64,000 bases of DNA from Gossypium raimondii (Eukaryota > Streptophyta > Magnoliopsida > Malvales > Malvaceae). Of the stretch, positions 37,471-50,759 are shown piece after piece. How positions within the stretch are numbered: position 1 is the stretch's first letter; each line of letters begins with the position of its first letter. Made by a program: the position numbers and the translations under genes. Below the pieces are notes generated by a model. That model was not told the origin of the DNA. It ran no database searches and saw only the letters and a list, made by a program, of their open reading frames with translations. The stretch is from contig NC_068567.1 of assembly GCF_025698545.1 (NCBI RefSeq), forward strand, positions 59,091,371 through 59,155,370. Direction: 5' to 3'.

Positions 37471-38686
37471 TATAGATATTGGGGACGGGTTAAACTATTT
37501 GATAAGTCCTACCGTAATAGACTTGTTTAAGGGTTGCGTTACTCGTCCAAACTCAAAGAGTTTGGTTCAATATTTGAAAAAGTTTGGATAAAAATATTTG
37601 GCCCACAAAATGAGCTTCGACAAGAAAACTAGGCATGTTGCAAATATAGATCGGGTTTGGACTCTAACATCCATAGCTCGAACTTTTCCCAACCCGTTTT
37701 TAATATTGTCATATGTTGTTTTATTTTTATATATTATGTAATATATATCACATAAATTAAATCTATAATATCATAAAAATTTTAATAAAAGAAAAACATA
37801 TAAAAATATTACATATTAAATTAAAAATAATATAAATTATTTTTATATATCGACCTAAAACAGACTTAGATTAATTATTTATTAATATGGATGACTTTAA
37901 TCAAAATCTAAGATCCATATTTTAAGTTAAGTTAGGCTTGGACAATCATATTAATTAAATACATATAACTTATAATATTGAAATTGTTAAATTAATTTTA
38001 TTTTTAGAAATTATCTTTTTTTTAAATGAAATATTCAAATTATCATATTTTACTTTTATCAAATAATATAATTATATTTGTAATTAATCTTTACTATTTT
38101 ATAAAATTGAAAAAAAAGCTTTTTATATGAAAAAAAGTTTACAAAAGAAATAACACGTATGCTTTTCTATATAGTGTTTTCCTTTTGACCTGAAAATGTG
38201 AGTTTCTTGAGAAAAAGTGGTTCATTGAAAAAAATGATTTTTTTGACAACTTAGGCTAATGTAATCTATATTAACAATGCTATCAAGAAATTTTAACTCG
38301 AGTTAGTGACCACTTTTAGTTAATTTATTATTAACTGCAGGCATAAAATCTAATATAAAATTTAATAATGGATCGGTGAAAATTCATGCAATGTGTCGAG
38401 AGTTGTCTAAGGTAATTTTGGAGGTGTAAGAGGAGTATAGAAAGTTTTTTTTTTTTGGTCTAAATAGCATACAGAATTTATATGCTCTGATATGGTTAGC
38501 TTAAAATAGGTGTATTGCTAAGAAGAATAGGTACTTTATTCATGGTGGTCTTCCAAACATATATTTAGATGTGATAGGGAGATTCGTTCCTATATAAAGG
38601 TCATCAAATGAAAATGATATGATTGGGTGAGTACACACATGCTAAGCTTACAGGGAACATGTGTTGATGAAAAGCGTGGCTTAGAC
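37471..38686. other. AT-rich intergenic DNA
   Basis: Likely transposon debris (GGCCCACAAAATGAGC, AACCCGTTTTTAATATT). No coding sequence recognised. Confidence 0.4.
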
Positions 38687-39880
38687 TAGGAGTGAGTATT
38701 CGATCGAGTCGAGTCGAATTCTATTTTAGCAACCGAACTCAATTTGAATTTTTTTTAATCGAGCCGAATCGAGTCAAAAAATTTCAAGTCGAGTCGAGTT
38801 AACAAATCTTATTATTTATACTTAATGTTGCATTTACATGGACCAATTATTTAATTAATAGACGAAGTACAAGCTTTTAGATTAATTTTGAGTAAAGAGA
38901 AAGGGAAAGTGGGGCGATTCGGGAAGGTAAGTAAGACTACCGAGTAAACGTTTATCAAAACAACGTAGTTTTGCCTTTTAACTTGATAGTTTTGACTTTT
39001 AACTTTAAATAAGGTAAACATTTATCAAAAAGACGTAGTTTTGTTTTTTCTTTTTTGGATTTTCGAATAACTTGAACTAAGTGTGAGCGTTTGGTCGAAT
39101 TGAGTAAAATTTTTTACTTTTAACTTTAAATAAGGTAAACATTTATCAAAACAACGTAGTTTTGTCTTTTCTTTTTTGGATTTTCGAATAACTCGAACTA
39201 AGTGTGAGTGTTTGGTCGAATTGAGTGAAATTTTTGACTTTTAACTTTAAATAAGGTAAACATTTATCAAAACAACGTAGTTTTGTCTTTTCTTTTTTGG
39301 ATTTTCGAATAACTCGAACTAAGTGTGAGCATTTGGTCGAATTGAGTGAAATTGTTCGAGTTAAATTAGAAAAATTAATAATATCAAATTAAAATCTTGT
39401 TACAATATAACTATTTTCATGTTAGAATACATAAATTTGAAACCATATATATTTGAAAACTTTTTAAAGCATAATAATAAGATATTTTAGTATGATAAAC
39501 TTAAATCATTAATCACTTATTTAGATTCCAAAATTATTATTTTATAAAATTTTAAAATTTTAAAATTTTAAAAATTCAACTTTTTTATATATATTTTAGA
39601 TTTAAAAAATATAATTTTTTTAAAAATACAAATTTTAAATTTTATAAATATTTAAATTTTTGAAAATTATTTAAATTTTTGTAATTTTTATTAAGAGAGA
39701 GACTAGTTTGCTCATTTTCAAAATTGGTAAGGACCAAAAGGGTATTTATACTAATCTATTATTCGAGTTATTCAAATTGTAAAAATTCAACTCGACTCGA
39801 ACTCGAAATCCGAAATTTCTTATCCGAGTTGACTCGAATAATTCGAATAACTCGATTCGTTTAACTCAAAATTTAATCGA
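38687..39880. mobile_element. hAT-like non-autonomous element with TCGAG-rich ends
   Basis: The left end reads TAGGAGTGAGTATTCGATCG followed by GAGTCGAGTCGAATTC. The right part (39785-39880) carries the inverted theme (CAACTCGACTCGAACTCG, TAACTCGATTCGTTTAACTC). Ends of the form yAGGGGTGAGCATTCGGTCG are common to plant hAT elements as I remember them. The extreme right terminus and an 8-bp target duplication are not identifiable, so the right limit is approximate. No transposase is encoded. Confidence 0.55.
38995..39365 (+). repeat. Three 121-bp tandem repeats
   Basis: Anchor AAGGTAAACATTTATCAAAA occurs at 39011, 39132 and 39253, spaced 121 bp. Each unit includes CAACGTAGTTTTG, GGATTTTCGAATAACTCGAA and GTGTGAGYGTTTGGTCGAAT. 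A diverged partial copy precedes at about 38940-38995. Confidence 0.9.
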
Positions 39881-40434
39881 AAGGTATGGTGAAGTGATTC
39901 ATTTGTACAAGGTAACCTCTTGACTATAAGTAGGGCGAGCTTATCCTTATCCTCTTCTATCATAACATACCAAAATTACGATTGTTAAAACTGAAACAAT
40001 ATAGCTAAAAAAATAAAATCATTCTAATTTTTTTATACATTATAAAAATTACTCATAACCTTTCTTCAATCTTTTAAAATACAATACTATAATTTAATTT
40101 TTAACAGTGAAGACAGCATATATAATTCGTGAATTTTTTTGGCCCACTCATATTAATTTTTTATAAAAAATAATAATACATCAAAAGCACTAAAAGAATA
40201 AAACAAGAGTTATACAATATTCAAATAATAACAATAAAATAGTAAGAAAATAATAAAACAGTGACAAAACATGGGCAAAAACAATAACTAAACAATATAT
40301 ATATATATATATATTTGCAACTTGAATCAAACCAAATCTAGACTAAAAAACTTTAATTGAGACCCGGTCTATTTTTTAAATGAGCTTTAATATTTTTACC
40401 TAAAATCATTCTTTGAATTTATGTTTATATTTTT
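39881..40434. other. AT-rich spacer with a repeat fragment
   Basis: 40140-40290 is a same-strand relative of 4840-5040 (CAAGAGTTATACAATATTCA, AATAGTAAGAAAATAATAAA). No gene. Confidence 0.5.
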
Positions 40435-41656
40435 GTAAGAATAAAGTGGTATTTACATCTGTTGATGCTACAAGGAAATGAAGCTAAGGAGTAGAAAAGT
40501 AAAGCAGGTTTTTTCATGTCTTTCAACAAAGGGATTTGCATGGAATCCAATGCACGCGTTAACGAAATTTGACTATGTTCTAAATTCGGAAAACACTGTA
40601 TATATTAAACAGAGAATCACGAACAGTTTTAATCATTATTTACTACAAAAATTACTTACTTTATTTATCCCATTCGAACAAACACTTGCAATTTAATAAT
40701 ATCACAATCATTCCTTTTCATAGATTACCAAGACTTTTAGATATAGTGGCTTTTAGGGTCCTCATTTTTTTATTTTTTATTGAATCATACAATAAATAGA
40801 TGAGATCTACATGAATATATATAATTAATATTTGATGTTATTTGATATAGTGATGATGTATAAAATTTTATATTATTCATAAAGTCATTTAGATTTAATT
40901 TTAAAAACATCTGATGAGATGTAGAATTTATGCTGATCAACGCAACAAACAAATTTAGGGTAAAAGAAAAAAAATTAAGGCATCCCAATATATTTCCCTT
41001 TAAATTAATAGAGTTACAGTTTGCTTGGAGTAGATGAGTTGTTAATTATTTGATAAGATTTCTTGAAAATATATAAAAATTAGTTGGTAAGATAATGCCT
41101 TGTTTTATTCGTTGGATTTAAGAATTATATAAAATTAACGAGTCGTAATCAAGTGAAAAATCTTACGACGAGTCTCAATATGTATGATACAAGATCATGA
41201 TTATAACAAAAAAAGAATGAAAATGAGAGACTCTTTGGAGATTTGACTAAGTTCTGTCTAAAATCTTAATACATTGCAAGCCTGCAGCAGTTAGCTGTCA
41301 CCTTCAAATTTGCCAGTTGGCAAGTTCAATTGAGTCGTACATATCTAATTATATATACATTTTTTTAATATACATAAAATAAAATAATGTTTTTATATCA
41401 GTGTAAATAAATAGATGATGTTTGAAAAAAATACTAGGTCTTCACGTGAAGCTGAAAGACAGCTCGCCATTGCAATTTGCTTTTCGTTTCCACTATGCTT
41501 AACCAGAAGCAGGCAAGCAGCTACATGCTAATTGTCTACCAACTCATCATTGCTCCATTATTGTTATTTCGAATTAGCCCATTTTTCCCTTTTCAATGGC
41601 GGTTCCTTATAGCCGGCTTTCTTTACTTTTTCTCTATGTTGACTAAATTTTTGGCC

Positions 41657-41664
41657 TATAAATA
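41657..41664 (+). promoter_or_regulatory. TATA box of POD2
   Basis: TATAAATA about 130 bp upstream of the start codon, identical to the one before POD3. Confidence 0.7.
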
Positions 41665-41792
41665 AACCCCCACCTCTGCTCTGCTCTCCCATCCCACAAA
41701 CTCACAATCAATTACATCCACTGTACACACACAACATATCTTTCTCTTTGCTCTTCATCCTTGGTTATAATCCCAGTCTACTAACTACGATA

Positions 41793-42957
<1,165 letters not shown>

Positions 42958-43004
42958 TTTAACTGCAGTTTTATGCAGTTAATCAGGGGGGGTGATGGTT
43001 ATTT

Positions 43005-44035
43005 TCTCAATTAGCGTAAGCTGATGAAAAAAGCTAAAAAACGTTTTAAGCAAATTTTAAAAAAAATAGTACACATGATTTTTTCCCTACGTATTTATGC
43101 AATGTTAGTATTCTTGTTAATTGTATCATTATATTTTTCAATGGATTTAATATTTGAATTTTTTGTAATATCTTACTTACACTTTAAGATTTTAGCTTTT
43201 AGTTATAATAGTTGCTCCATTAGTTATCCATTTGTGGTTTGACTTATTTCACAATAATTGCTTAATAATCATTTCCCCCTTCATTATTGATAGAGTCGTG
43301 ATAACATATTTCTACATATGATTATTACGAGAAAATAACACAATTTCTAACATAAGCATTGCTGAAGAAAACAAGGCTTTATTAACCATATATACTAGTT
43401 TCAAAATCTATTTTGTAAATTAGTTGGGTATAGAAATTATTTAGAGCACCCTGAGGGGCCGACTTTAGTATTCATATTAGGGTAAGGCAACCAATCAATG
43501 TTAGGGTTAGACTATGGCAAACTATCAAATGTTAGGGCTTACATGTAATATAGTTTTGTTGTACATGCATGCATAGTTGGGATGATGGGAGCCTAGCATG
43601 ATGGAACTAGAGGCTTCTGATTGAGCAGATCATGGAAGACTGAGATGATAAAACAAGTCTCTAGATGAGTTGATGGAAGCCTAATGATAGAATAAGGTAC
43701 TGAACGCTTTTGGTTGAGTAGATGGAAGATTGAGACAATACAACAAGTTTCTGGATGAGTTGATGGAAACTTGATGATGGAACAAGGGTTGCAGTTTAGT
43801 AAAGAGTTAATTGAAATAATAATGACAAAGGTGTGGAGGCTGAAGATTATATATAAACACCGTCATAGCAGTTCAAGGGGAGAAGTAAGTTTTTTCAGCT
43901 TCTTTCCTTGAGCATTGTTATCTTATTCTTGGTATTATCTTTTAAATAATTTGCAATATTTATCTACCTTCTATAATCTACAAATTGAGCAACATTTTTT
44001 ATGATGTGGTCAACTAAAATGGTCGAATTCGAGAT
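43005..44035. other. Downstream region of POD2
   Basis: To about 43390 it is the diverged 3' part of the duplicated segment. Beyond that lies a 90-bp tandem repeat (listed) and AT-rich sequence. No gene seen. Confidence 0.5.
43575..43800 (+). repeat. 90-bp tandem repeat, about 2.5 copies
   Basis: GATGAGTTGATGGAA occurs at 43664 and 43754, with a diverged GATGATGGGAGCC at about 43580. Units include ATGATRGAAYAAGG and GGTTGAGTAGATGGAAGA. Non-coding. Confidence 0.75.
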
Positions 44036-44344
44036 ATGAATATTGATGTAATATTTGAGCGTGAAAGCCCGATTAACATGATGTTTAGAAAGGACATCAA
44101 GTTAGTGGATATGAGATGCAAAATTGGTCAAAAAATTGGAGCTCCAATAAGCTTGTTGAGGTATAAATTTATTACTTGTGACAATCTAGTGAGATATTTT
44201 GCAATTAATCATGTAGCAGATGATGATGATCTAAAAACAAATATTGCACTTCCTGAGTCTAATGGTATTGGAAGAGTGGAGTTGTATGTTGAGCTTGGCA
44301 ACATTGAAAAAGAATATGGGGGTCGATATTTGAAGCTCGCCTAG
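44036..44344 (+). pseudogene. MuDR-type transposase N-terminal fragment
   Basis: A 102-codon frame (FRKDIKLVDMRCKIGQKIG, ISLLRYKFITC, ADDDDLKTNIAL, GRVELYVELGNIE) matches, block for block, the N-terminal domain of the transposase fragment at 18762-19386 (FNRNVSFDEMKARINAKI, DDEDVETMV, IHLFAEL). It lacks everything downstream and no TIRs were found here. A decayed MULE relic. Confidence 0.65.
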
Positions 44345-44819
44345 GAGCCCTTTAATGGATTCGCAAATTGGAACACCGAACTCGACATGCAGGTTGATTA
44401 ATAGTTCCATATCGTTGTTGGAAACTCCTTATATCTTTGATGAATACACTTAGATGGGAATGCAACCATGATATTTTGCGTCATAGTGTCCACATAAAAC
44501 CAGGCTTTACAAGTTAGTCCTTTTTAAAACTAAGCTTAATTTCTATCAATTTAAAACTTTCAATTTTCAACAATGGCATCTCATCAAAACTTTAATAATT
44601 GCTCAAATTAATCATTGGGTTAGCTTAATCAAATTTTCAAGATAAAAAAATCTATAAAAAAGGCTAGGGACTTACTTGAATAACGGACCAAAAGAGTCAA
44701 AAAACCCAAAAATGGCGTAAAGCCCTTTCTTTTGTTCTTGTGGCCTGTTGGAAGAGATGAAGTTATCTCTGTTTCCACCAAATTTTTTCTTTTATGCGTA
44801 GGTTAAGTTGTAATTAAAA

Positions 44820-45171
44820 AATAAATCGTGTTTTATGTTAATTAAATCAAATTTACTTAGTTAACCAATTATTAACACTACCATCCATGACTTTATATTT
44901 AAACATGGTTTAATTGTTGTTTTGAATCTTTGGTTAATTGAAATTTAAGTCCCCAAGCAATTTTCTAATTAAAAATCTATAGTGATTGGAATTTACAATT
45001 TAGTCCCTAAATCATAATTAATCACAATTTTGGCTAAATTGACTACCCAAATTTCAATTCACCTATATAATAATTTTGTAAATATCTCTATTTAATATTT
45101 ACAAACTCAGTTTACGGTAATAGAGTTCTAAAATCGTCATTTTCGACACCACTAAAAATCAGGTCGTTACA
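44820..45171 (-). mobile_element. LTR-end remnant (minus orientation)
   Basis: Read on the minus strand it starts TGTAACGACCTGATTTTTAG followed by GTGGTGTCGAAAATGACG, a typical LTR 5' end. It abuts the copia relic on its right. The other end is not clear. Confidence 0.4.
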
Positions 45172-46355
45172 AAATGTCAACTAATTGCTCATTTGTATTA
45201 CAATATTGCAACTTGATCACCCATTTGCTACAACTTCACGAATAAAGTGAACTTGAATGTCAATATGCTATGTTCTTCCATGATATGCTAGATTTTTGGA
45301 CATACAATTTACGCTTTGTTGTCGCAATAAATATCAATTGCTTCATTTTGTTATTGACCAAGATCAACTAAATTCTTCTCAGCCATATTCCTTGACATGT
45401 TGATGTTGTTGCTACTGCATACTCAGCTTATAATGAAGGCAAGGCTATTGTAGCTTGTTTAAACTCCAGAAAATAGTAGTCAATCTAAGATTGGATATGT
45501 AACCTGAAGTGTTTCTTCTATTTTCCAAACAGCTAGTCAAATCACTGTTCTGAACCCACCTAGCTTGAAATCTGGAACTTTTTCATACCATAACCCAAAA
45601 TCAATTGTTTCAGCCCCATAGAGCAAAACTCGTTTTGCTGCCCCCAAGATGATGCTTTGAAGGCTCGTGTATAAATCTTGAAATTACCCTAACTAGAAAG
45701 GCTATGTCAGGCCTTGTTTGAGTCGAATAGATCAAGCCATCAACCATGGTTCTAAAGTGACTTATATTAGCTTTTTTAGTCCCATCATCTATCTACAACT
45801 TATTGTTCAAGTTCATTGAGGTCATTGCAATTTAGCATGTTGAATATTTTAAGTAAATCAGTTGTATATTTCCCTTGTTACACAAAAATTTCGTCTTTAA
45901 CTTGCTTCACTTCTAACCCAAGAAAATAATGCAACAGACCCAAGTCTGACATCTTAAACTTTCTTTCCATATACAATTTAAACTCATTAATGAGAGAAAC
46001 TTGTGTAAAGAGTAGGTTCATTCTTATTTTTCTCGAAGCCATTAAAAAGAAAGTATAAGTTAATTTTGTTGTACTAAGCCCGTGGAGCTTTCTTTAGGCC
46101 ATAAAAAGAAGGTATGAGTAGGTTCGTTCTTACTTGTTCTTTTTTCCCACGAACAACAAAACTTTCAACTGAGAAATATACACTTCCTTTTCGAGTTCTC
46201 CATTTAAAAATGCTGACTTCACATGAAATTAGTAAATGGGCCAATTTAATTGAGCGGGTAAGGCAATTAGAAATTCTCATTGTTTCAAACCGAGCAACAG
46301 GAGGAAATGTGTCATCATAATCTAAACATTGTTGTTGTGAATAACCTTTCACCAC
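45172..46355 (-). pseudogene. Degenerate Ty1/copia polymerase (reverse transcriptase to RNase H)
   Basis: On the minus strand, starting near 46355, it encodes VKGYSQQQCLDYDDTFPPVARFE and YGLKKAPRA (RVT_2 reverse transcriptase). After frame changes follow MVDGLIYSTQTR, PDIAFLVRVISRF, then the RNase H-type RRNTSGYI, and NLAYHGRT*HIDIQVHFIREVVANG. Multiple stops and frameshifts are present, including between VARFE and the later blocks. It is an old dead retrotransposon piece. Confidence 0.8.
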
Positions 46356-46501
46356 TGATCTGTCGTAATTTAATATGTCAAATTAGGCTCCTAGTACAGT
46401 TAACGAGCTTGCTTTTGAGAAATTTATATGTTTTTCTGATGTTTTTACTTAATTTTTGTTCTTAGCTTTAATAAGTGAATTAGTATGTTTTTGATTACTT
46501 T

Positions 46502-48010
46502 TGAGACCCGAAATGGCCAAATACGCCATAGAGGACCTAATAATTGATTGAGTGCTGTAGGCAGTCATTGGAGGCCCGAACGTGAGTGAAAACATCACCT
46601 AGAAGGGGGTATCACGATATTGAAGCTTGAAAGTCGTGATACCCCTAACACCGCTGAATTGAAGAGGATCGAGGCCAGTCCTAGTGGTATCACGATACTA
46701 GCTATGGGTATCATGATATCGAACTCCTAAGGAATCCCCCAAGTGAAGACTGATGTGGTTATCGTGATACCAGACCATGGGTATCGCGATAACCCTGACG
46801 AGAATAGACAAAAATGACTGCAGGGGTAAACTTGTCCAACTCCAACACCAATCAAAAACACACATTAAGGGACATTTTGGGCATAAGAAGTAGGGTAAAA
46901 ACACTGCTAAAAGAAGCCAAAATTGGCTGAGACACACACATTAGATATAAGCTATAGTTTAGTTTAGTTTTCTTATGTTTTCTCTTTATCTTTTAGGGTT
47001 TTAGTTTTATCTTCTCTTATCCATAACTTAGGTTTTATTTTTCTTTCACATTTTCTTTTCTTTTCTTAGTTTCATAGTTGGTAGGTAAGTTAGTTATCAT
47101 TGTAGCTAGAGTTTATTTTCTTAGTTAAACATTCAACCTCTTTTGTTTACATTTTTATCGCATGTTAATTTTATTCAGTTTTCTTTAATTTCCTTGGTTA
47201 AAAACCATTTCTCTGGTGTTTTTGCTTACTGTTCTTGCCTTCATTATTATGCTAGTCAAGTTTTTGCAAGAAAGCTTAGGTTTTTATTGATTTACTTAGG
47301 GTTTAAGTTAATGATACTTTCATTTAATTTCTTGTTATTATTGGGTTTGAATATGAACATGAGTAGCTAAATCATAGGTGGTTGGTTGATGGAAATGTGA
47401 GGAAGGTGATTTTTGGGTTAAGGGACTAAATCAAATAGACTTCAAAAATTAAGATTGATGCCCTAAAGGAAAATTAAGATAAGTGAGACCGAGAAGAGAT
47501 CTTATAGGGCACCAATTTGATAGTCTCGGGTTAGTTCAGTGAGGTCAAGAGATAAATCAAACTAATTTGTCTAAATCGATAAAATTGAGATCGAGAGGTA
47601 AAATTGAACCAATTTAGGAGAATTAGCGATTTAGATCCCTAATTCAAAGGTTAACCAACTACATGGAAATCAACCAATCGCTGCCTATTATCGTATTTGT
47701 TTGAATTTGCTAGTTTCATATTTTGTTTCATTTACAATTTAGTCATTTGTTGTTTTTAGGTAATTAGTTAGAGTAATTAAACTTGTGAATGACCTGTTGT
47801 CACATAGTACTTAGTGAGTAGCTAGCTAGACTCCTTTAATTGCATGTTTATAGTTTAATAATTACTTAATCACCGGCTCCTTTGGGCCGACCCCTTGGAA
47901 TACCCTAGTGTTCCGTTGAACACTATAAATATTACAACTAACACTGTCCGCTTACAATCAAAACTGCACTTTTAAAATTGTTTTTTTTTTTGTGTATGTA
48001 ATCAAGTTGT
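46502..48010 (+). mobile_element. Probable 5' LTR of a Ty3/gypsy (Athila-like) element
   Basis: Precedes a tRNA-Asp-like primer binding site and gag, so by position it is the LTR. It begins near TGAGACCCGAAATGGCC (46502) and ends near GTATGTAATCA (48004). 46590-46800 contains several GGTATCACGATAY inverted motifs. CACTATAAATATTAC near 47920 could be its TATA box. Exact limits are inference. Confidence 0.45.
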
Positions 48011-48030
48011 TGGTGTTATTGTCGGGGAGC
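48011..48030 (+). promoter_or_regulatory. Primer binding site-like sequence (tRNA-Asp type, decayed)
   Basis: TGGTGTTATTGTCGGGGAGC resembles the tRNA-Asp-complementary site (TGGCGCCGTTGCCGGGGA, from memory) with five differences, all C-to-T or G-to-A. Confidence 0.55.
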
Positions 48031-48194
48031 CGGTGTTAGATTGAGTGATTTTTAGCATTATTGCACACCGTTTAAGGAGATAATTGGCAAAAGATAGGGT
48101 AATAGATACAACTTTTCTTAGTGTTTATTTCTTATTTTTTTTGGAAAATATTTGTTGATTTGTTTGAATTTCCTTTGCTTACAGGAGGTAGTGT

Positions 48195-48904
48195 ATGACT
48201 CGAACCAGTAACGAGGTTGTACCATTCGAACCGGAGCCGAAACAAATCTTGACACACACTAGAAGGGACCAACTTCCGAGAGGAGCCCAACCCCCATTGA
48301 TAGACCCACTGATTGTCAGGTAGGCGATCGACGATCAGAGAGTCGAAGAACATCCACCCCCATTTCACCAAAGACCGATGGTAGAATGAACGTTGAGAGA
48401 CTATGCCATGCCCGATTTGCAGGCGATCCATGGAAGCATTAATCGTCCCGCGATTAATGCTAAAAACTTCAAGATCGAATCGACGATGATCCAGATGATA
48501 CAAGGGAATCTTCAATGCTGATGCTTAATGAACGAAGACCCGAATCAACACCTTAAGTGGTTTCTAACCCTTTGTGATACTTTTAAATATAATGGGGTAA
48601 TCGGTGACGCCATATGTCTTCAGTTATTCCCTTTCTCTTTAACTGATGATGCTTTCATACTGTTAGATTCGCAGCCCGTTGAATCAATCAATATATGGGA
48701 TGAGCTGACCAGCAGATTCCTCGCCAAATATTTCCCCCCGAGAAAGACTATGAAGCTTCAGATGGATATCATAAATTTCTGTCAGCTCGAGGGAGAGTCT
48801 CTTTACAAAGCCTGGGAACGTTTCAAATTAATGCTACGTAAGTGCCCTTATCTACCACCAGCCGTACCTTTCACCACCAAGCATGCCTTGTGGCTACAAC
48901 AACA
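48195..48904 (+). pseudogene. Ty3/gypsy gag fragment
   Basis: Begins MTRTSNEVVPFEPEPKQ, has several in-frame stops, then TLRDYAMPDLQAIHGSIN and after a further stop an open stretch 48528-48850 with EDPNQHLKWFLTLCDTFKYNG, LQLFPFSLTDDA, WDELTSRFLAKYFPPRKT and ESLYKAWERFKLMLRKCP. This is the retrotransposon gag (capsid) domain of Athila-type elements. Similarity fades after RKCPYL. The relic is cut by a solo LTR at 48905. No protease or polymerase is present downstream. Confidence 0.75.
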
Positions 48905-50130
48905 TGATGTGCCACGAAACTAACTAAAAATACGACGAAGGCGAGTGCACCTATCGATAAATAGTATAGCTATAGTGAGTAGAGATATCGTATCCACAGG
49001 GACTAAAAGTATTTGTAATTACTGTTTTCCTATTATTTAGCCGATAAATTGGAGTTATTGGTTTTAAACTAAATTTACTAAATTAATCTAACTAAGAACT
49101 CAATAGAAAATAAATTATGAAAATAACCGAATAATAACCAATGAGAGAGACAATACCCAGGAAAGAATCCATCTAGACTTCACCTACTATTATGAATCTG
49201 AATTAAACAATTTATTCACTTGGTATTTTGATCTGTAGAATCCCTAAATTATGCTAATATCTCTTTCAAGAGTAAGAGCAACTGACTCTAGGTTAATTAA
49301 TTGAAATATCTTTCTAATTAAAACCCCTATTGTTGCATTAACTCGATCTATGGATTTCCCTATTAGATTTGGCTCTAATCTGGTAGATTTATGTATCCTA
49401 TTTCTAAGATTGCATGCAACTCCACTCAATTATGCTAGATCTACTCTTAAATAGTGACTTTTCCTCCTTTGATTTAAGCACATTAAACATGAGTTAATAT
49501 CCTAGAAATATTAAAACAAGAAATAAGCACACATAACTAAGAACAAAAATCAAGTATTATCGCATAAAACAAAAATTAACTAATAGAATTCATCATAGGT
49601 TTCATCTTCCCTAGGTATCTAGGGAATTAGTTCATAATTCTAAATAAAAACATCTCAAAGTTAGAATAACCACAAGAAATAAAGAAACTCATAAAAACTT
49701 CAAAAGAAATTAAAAGGAGGTCTTCAATCTTGATGGAAATCTGCTTCAGAGTTGGCTCTAATGGTGTTCTTCGAGTTGTTTTCTTCAATATTCTCTGATG
49801 ACTCCCTTCTCTCTTATTCTATTTGGTATTTATAGACTTTAGAATACTCGGAAAGCCTAAAAAAATGTTTTCCCTTCGTGTTTGGGAAGCAAGTTGCGAA
49901 ATCAATACAGTCTGGCACATGGTCGTGTGTCCAGCCTGTGTGGCTCTTAAAATCTACTCTTTTTGTCTGATTTTCGGTTGTTTCTCGCTTCTTTTTCTCC
50001 CATATGCTCACCTAAGTATAAAAACATAAATTCAAATGATTAGGAGCATAAAATTCACTAATTTGCATGAATAATCATCCAAAAACGCATTAAAAATGGG
50101 ATTAGAATATGTTACTTTTATCGTTTATCA
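48905..50130. mobile_element. Solo LTR, 1226 bp (family L2)
   Basis: Starts TGATGTGCC and ends GTTTATCA, flanked by the 5-bp direct repeat CAACA at 48900-48904 and 50131-50135. It is homologous over its length to 58922-60184 (shared AGTGCACCTATCGA-like start, ATTTAGCCGATAAATTGGAG, AGATTTATATCATCC, GGTATTTATAGACTTTAGAAT). No coding region, so a solo LTR or a short non-autonomous LTR element. Confidence 0.8.
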
Positions 50131-50135
50131 CAACA

Positions 50136-50759
50136 TTTACCTGATTCATGTTAAACCGTTAAATTAAAAAAAACTTATTGAAAAATAAAACTATTTTAAT
50201 CCCCTATCTTATTTTTCTTAAATACAATACAATAAGTTTAATATTTAATACCCAACGCATCATATACATATTGGGTGAAATCTAAAGTTGAGTCGTCCAT
50301 GGCATATTTGGACTAAACATAATATGACGGCGGATACAATGGCTAAGGATGCCAAGCTGTAGCCGATTAGTCTTTACATTTTTTATCGACCTCCTCAGTC
50401 TGCTGACCTCGCTTCATGCAAGTTGATTAAACCATAGACAAACAATTAAGCCAACCTTAAAAAACACAGGAAGGATAAAGGAAAGTAGAAAATAAATAAA
50501 TAAAAAAGGTTGAATATATTAAAAAAAATGATATCAGATTTTAAAAATAAAACCAATAATTTAATAAGATGGTATGATTTGATTTATTAATATTCAACTG
50601 TATTAAAAATGAACTCATTAAGATAGGCATGCAAAAGGAGACTTTTGTCGTCGGATGACTTTGTCACAGTTATCAAAATTTCAACGATATTTTATTTTCC
50701 TTGAAGAAAAGAAGCACAATTAACAAATTATCTGCTTTTCCTTGATGATCACCGTCACA
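50136..50759. other. AT-rich spacer
   Basis: No gene or clear repeat recognised. Confidence 0.4.

Noticed and set aside
41748-41792. Longer peroxidase start (also 52448 in POD3)
   Set aside because: The upstream codons lie in the transcribed leader and would place a polar segment before the signal peptide. The later ATG begins a standard signal peptide.
48132-48515. 127-codon minus-strand open frame
   Set aside because: Opposite the gag leader; no domain, and the plus strand carries the recognisable gag.
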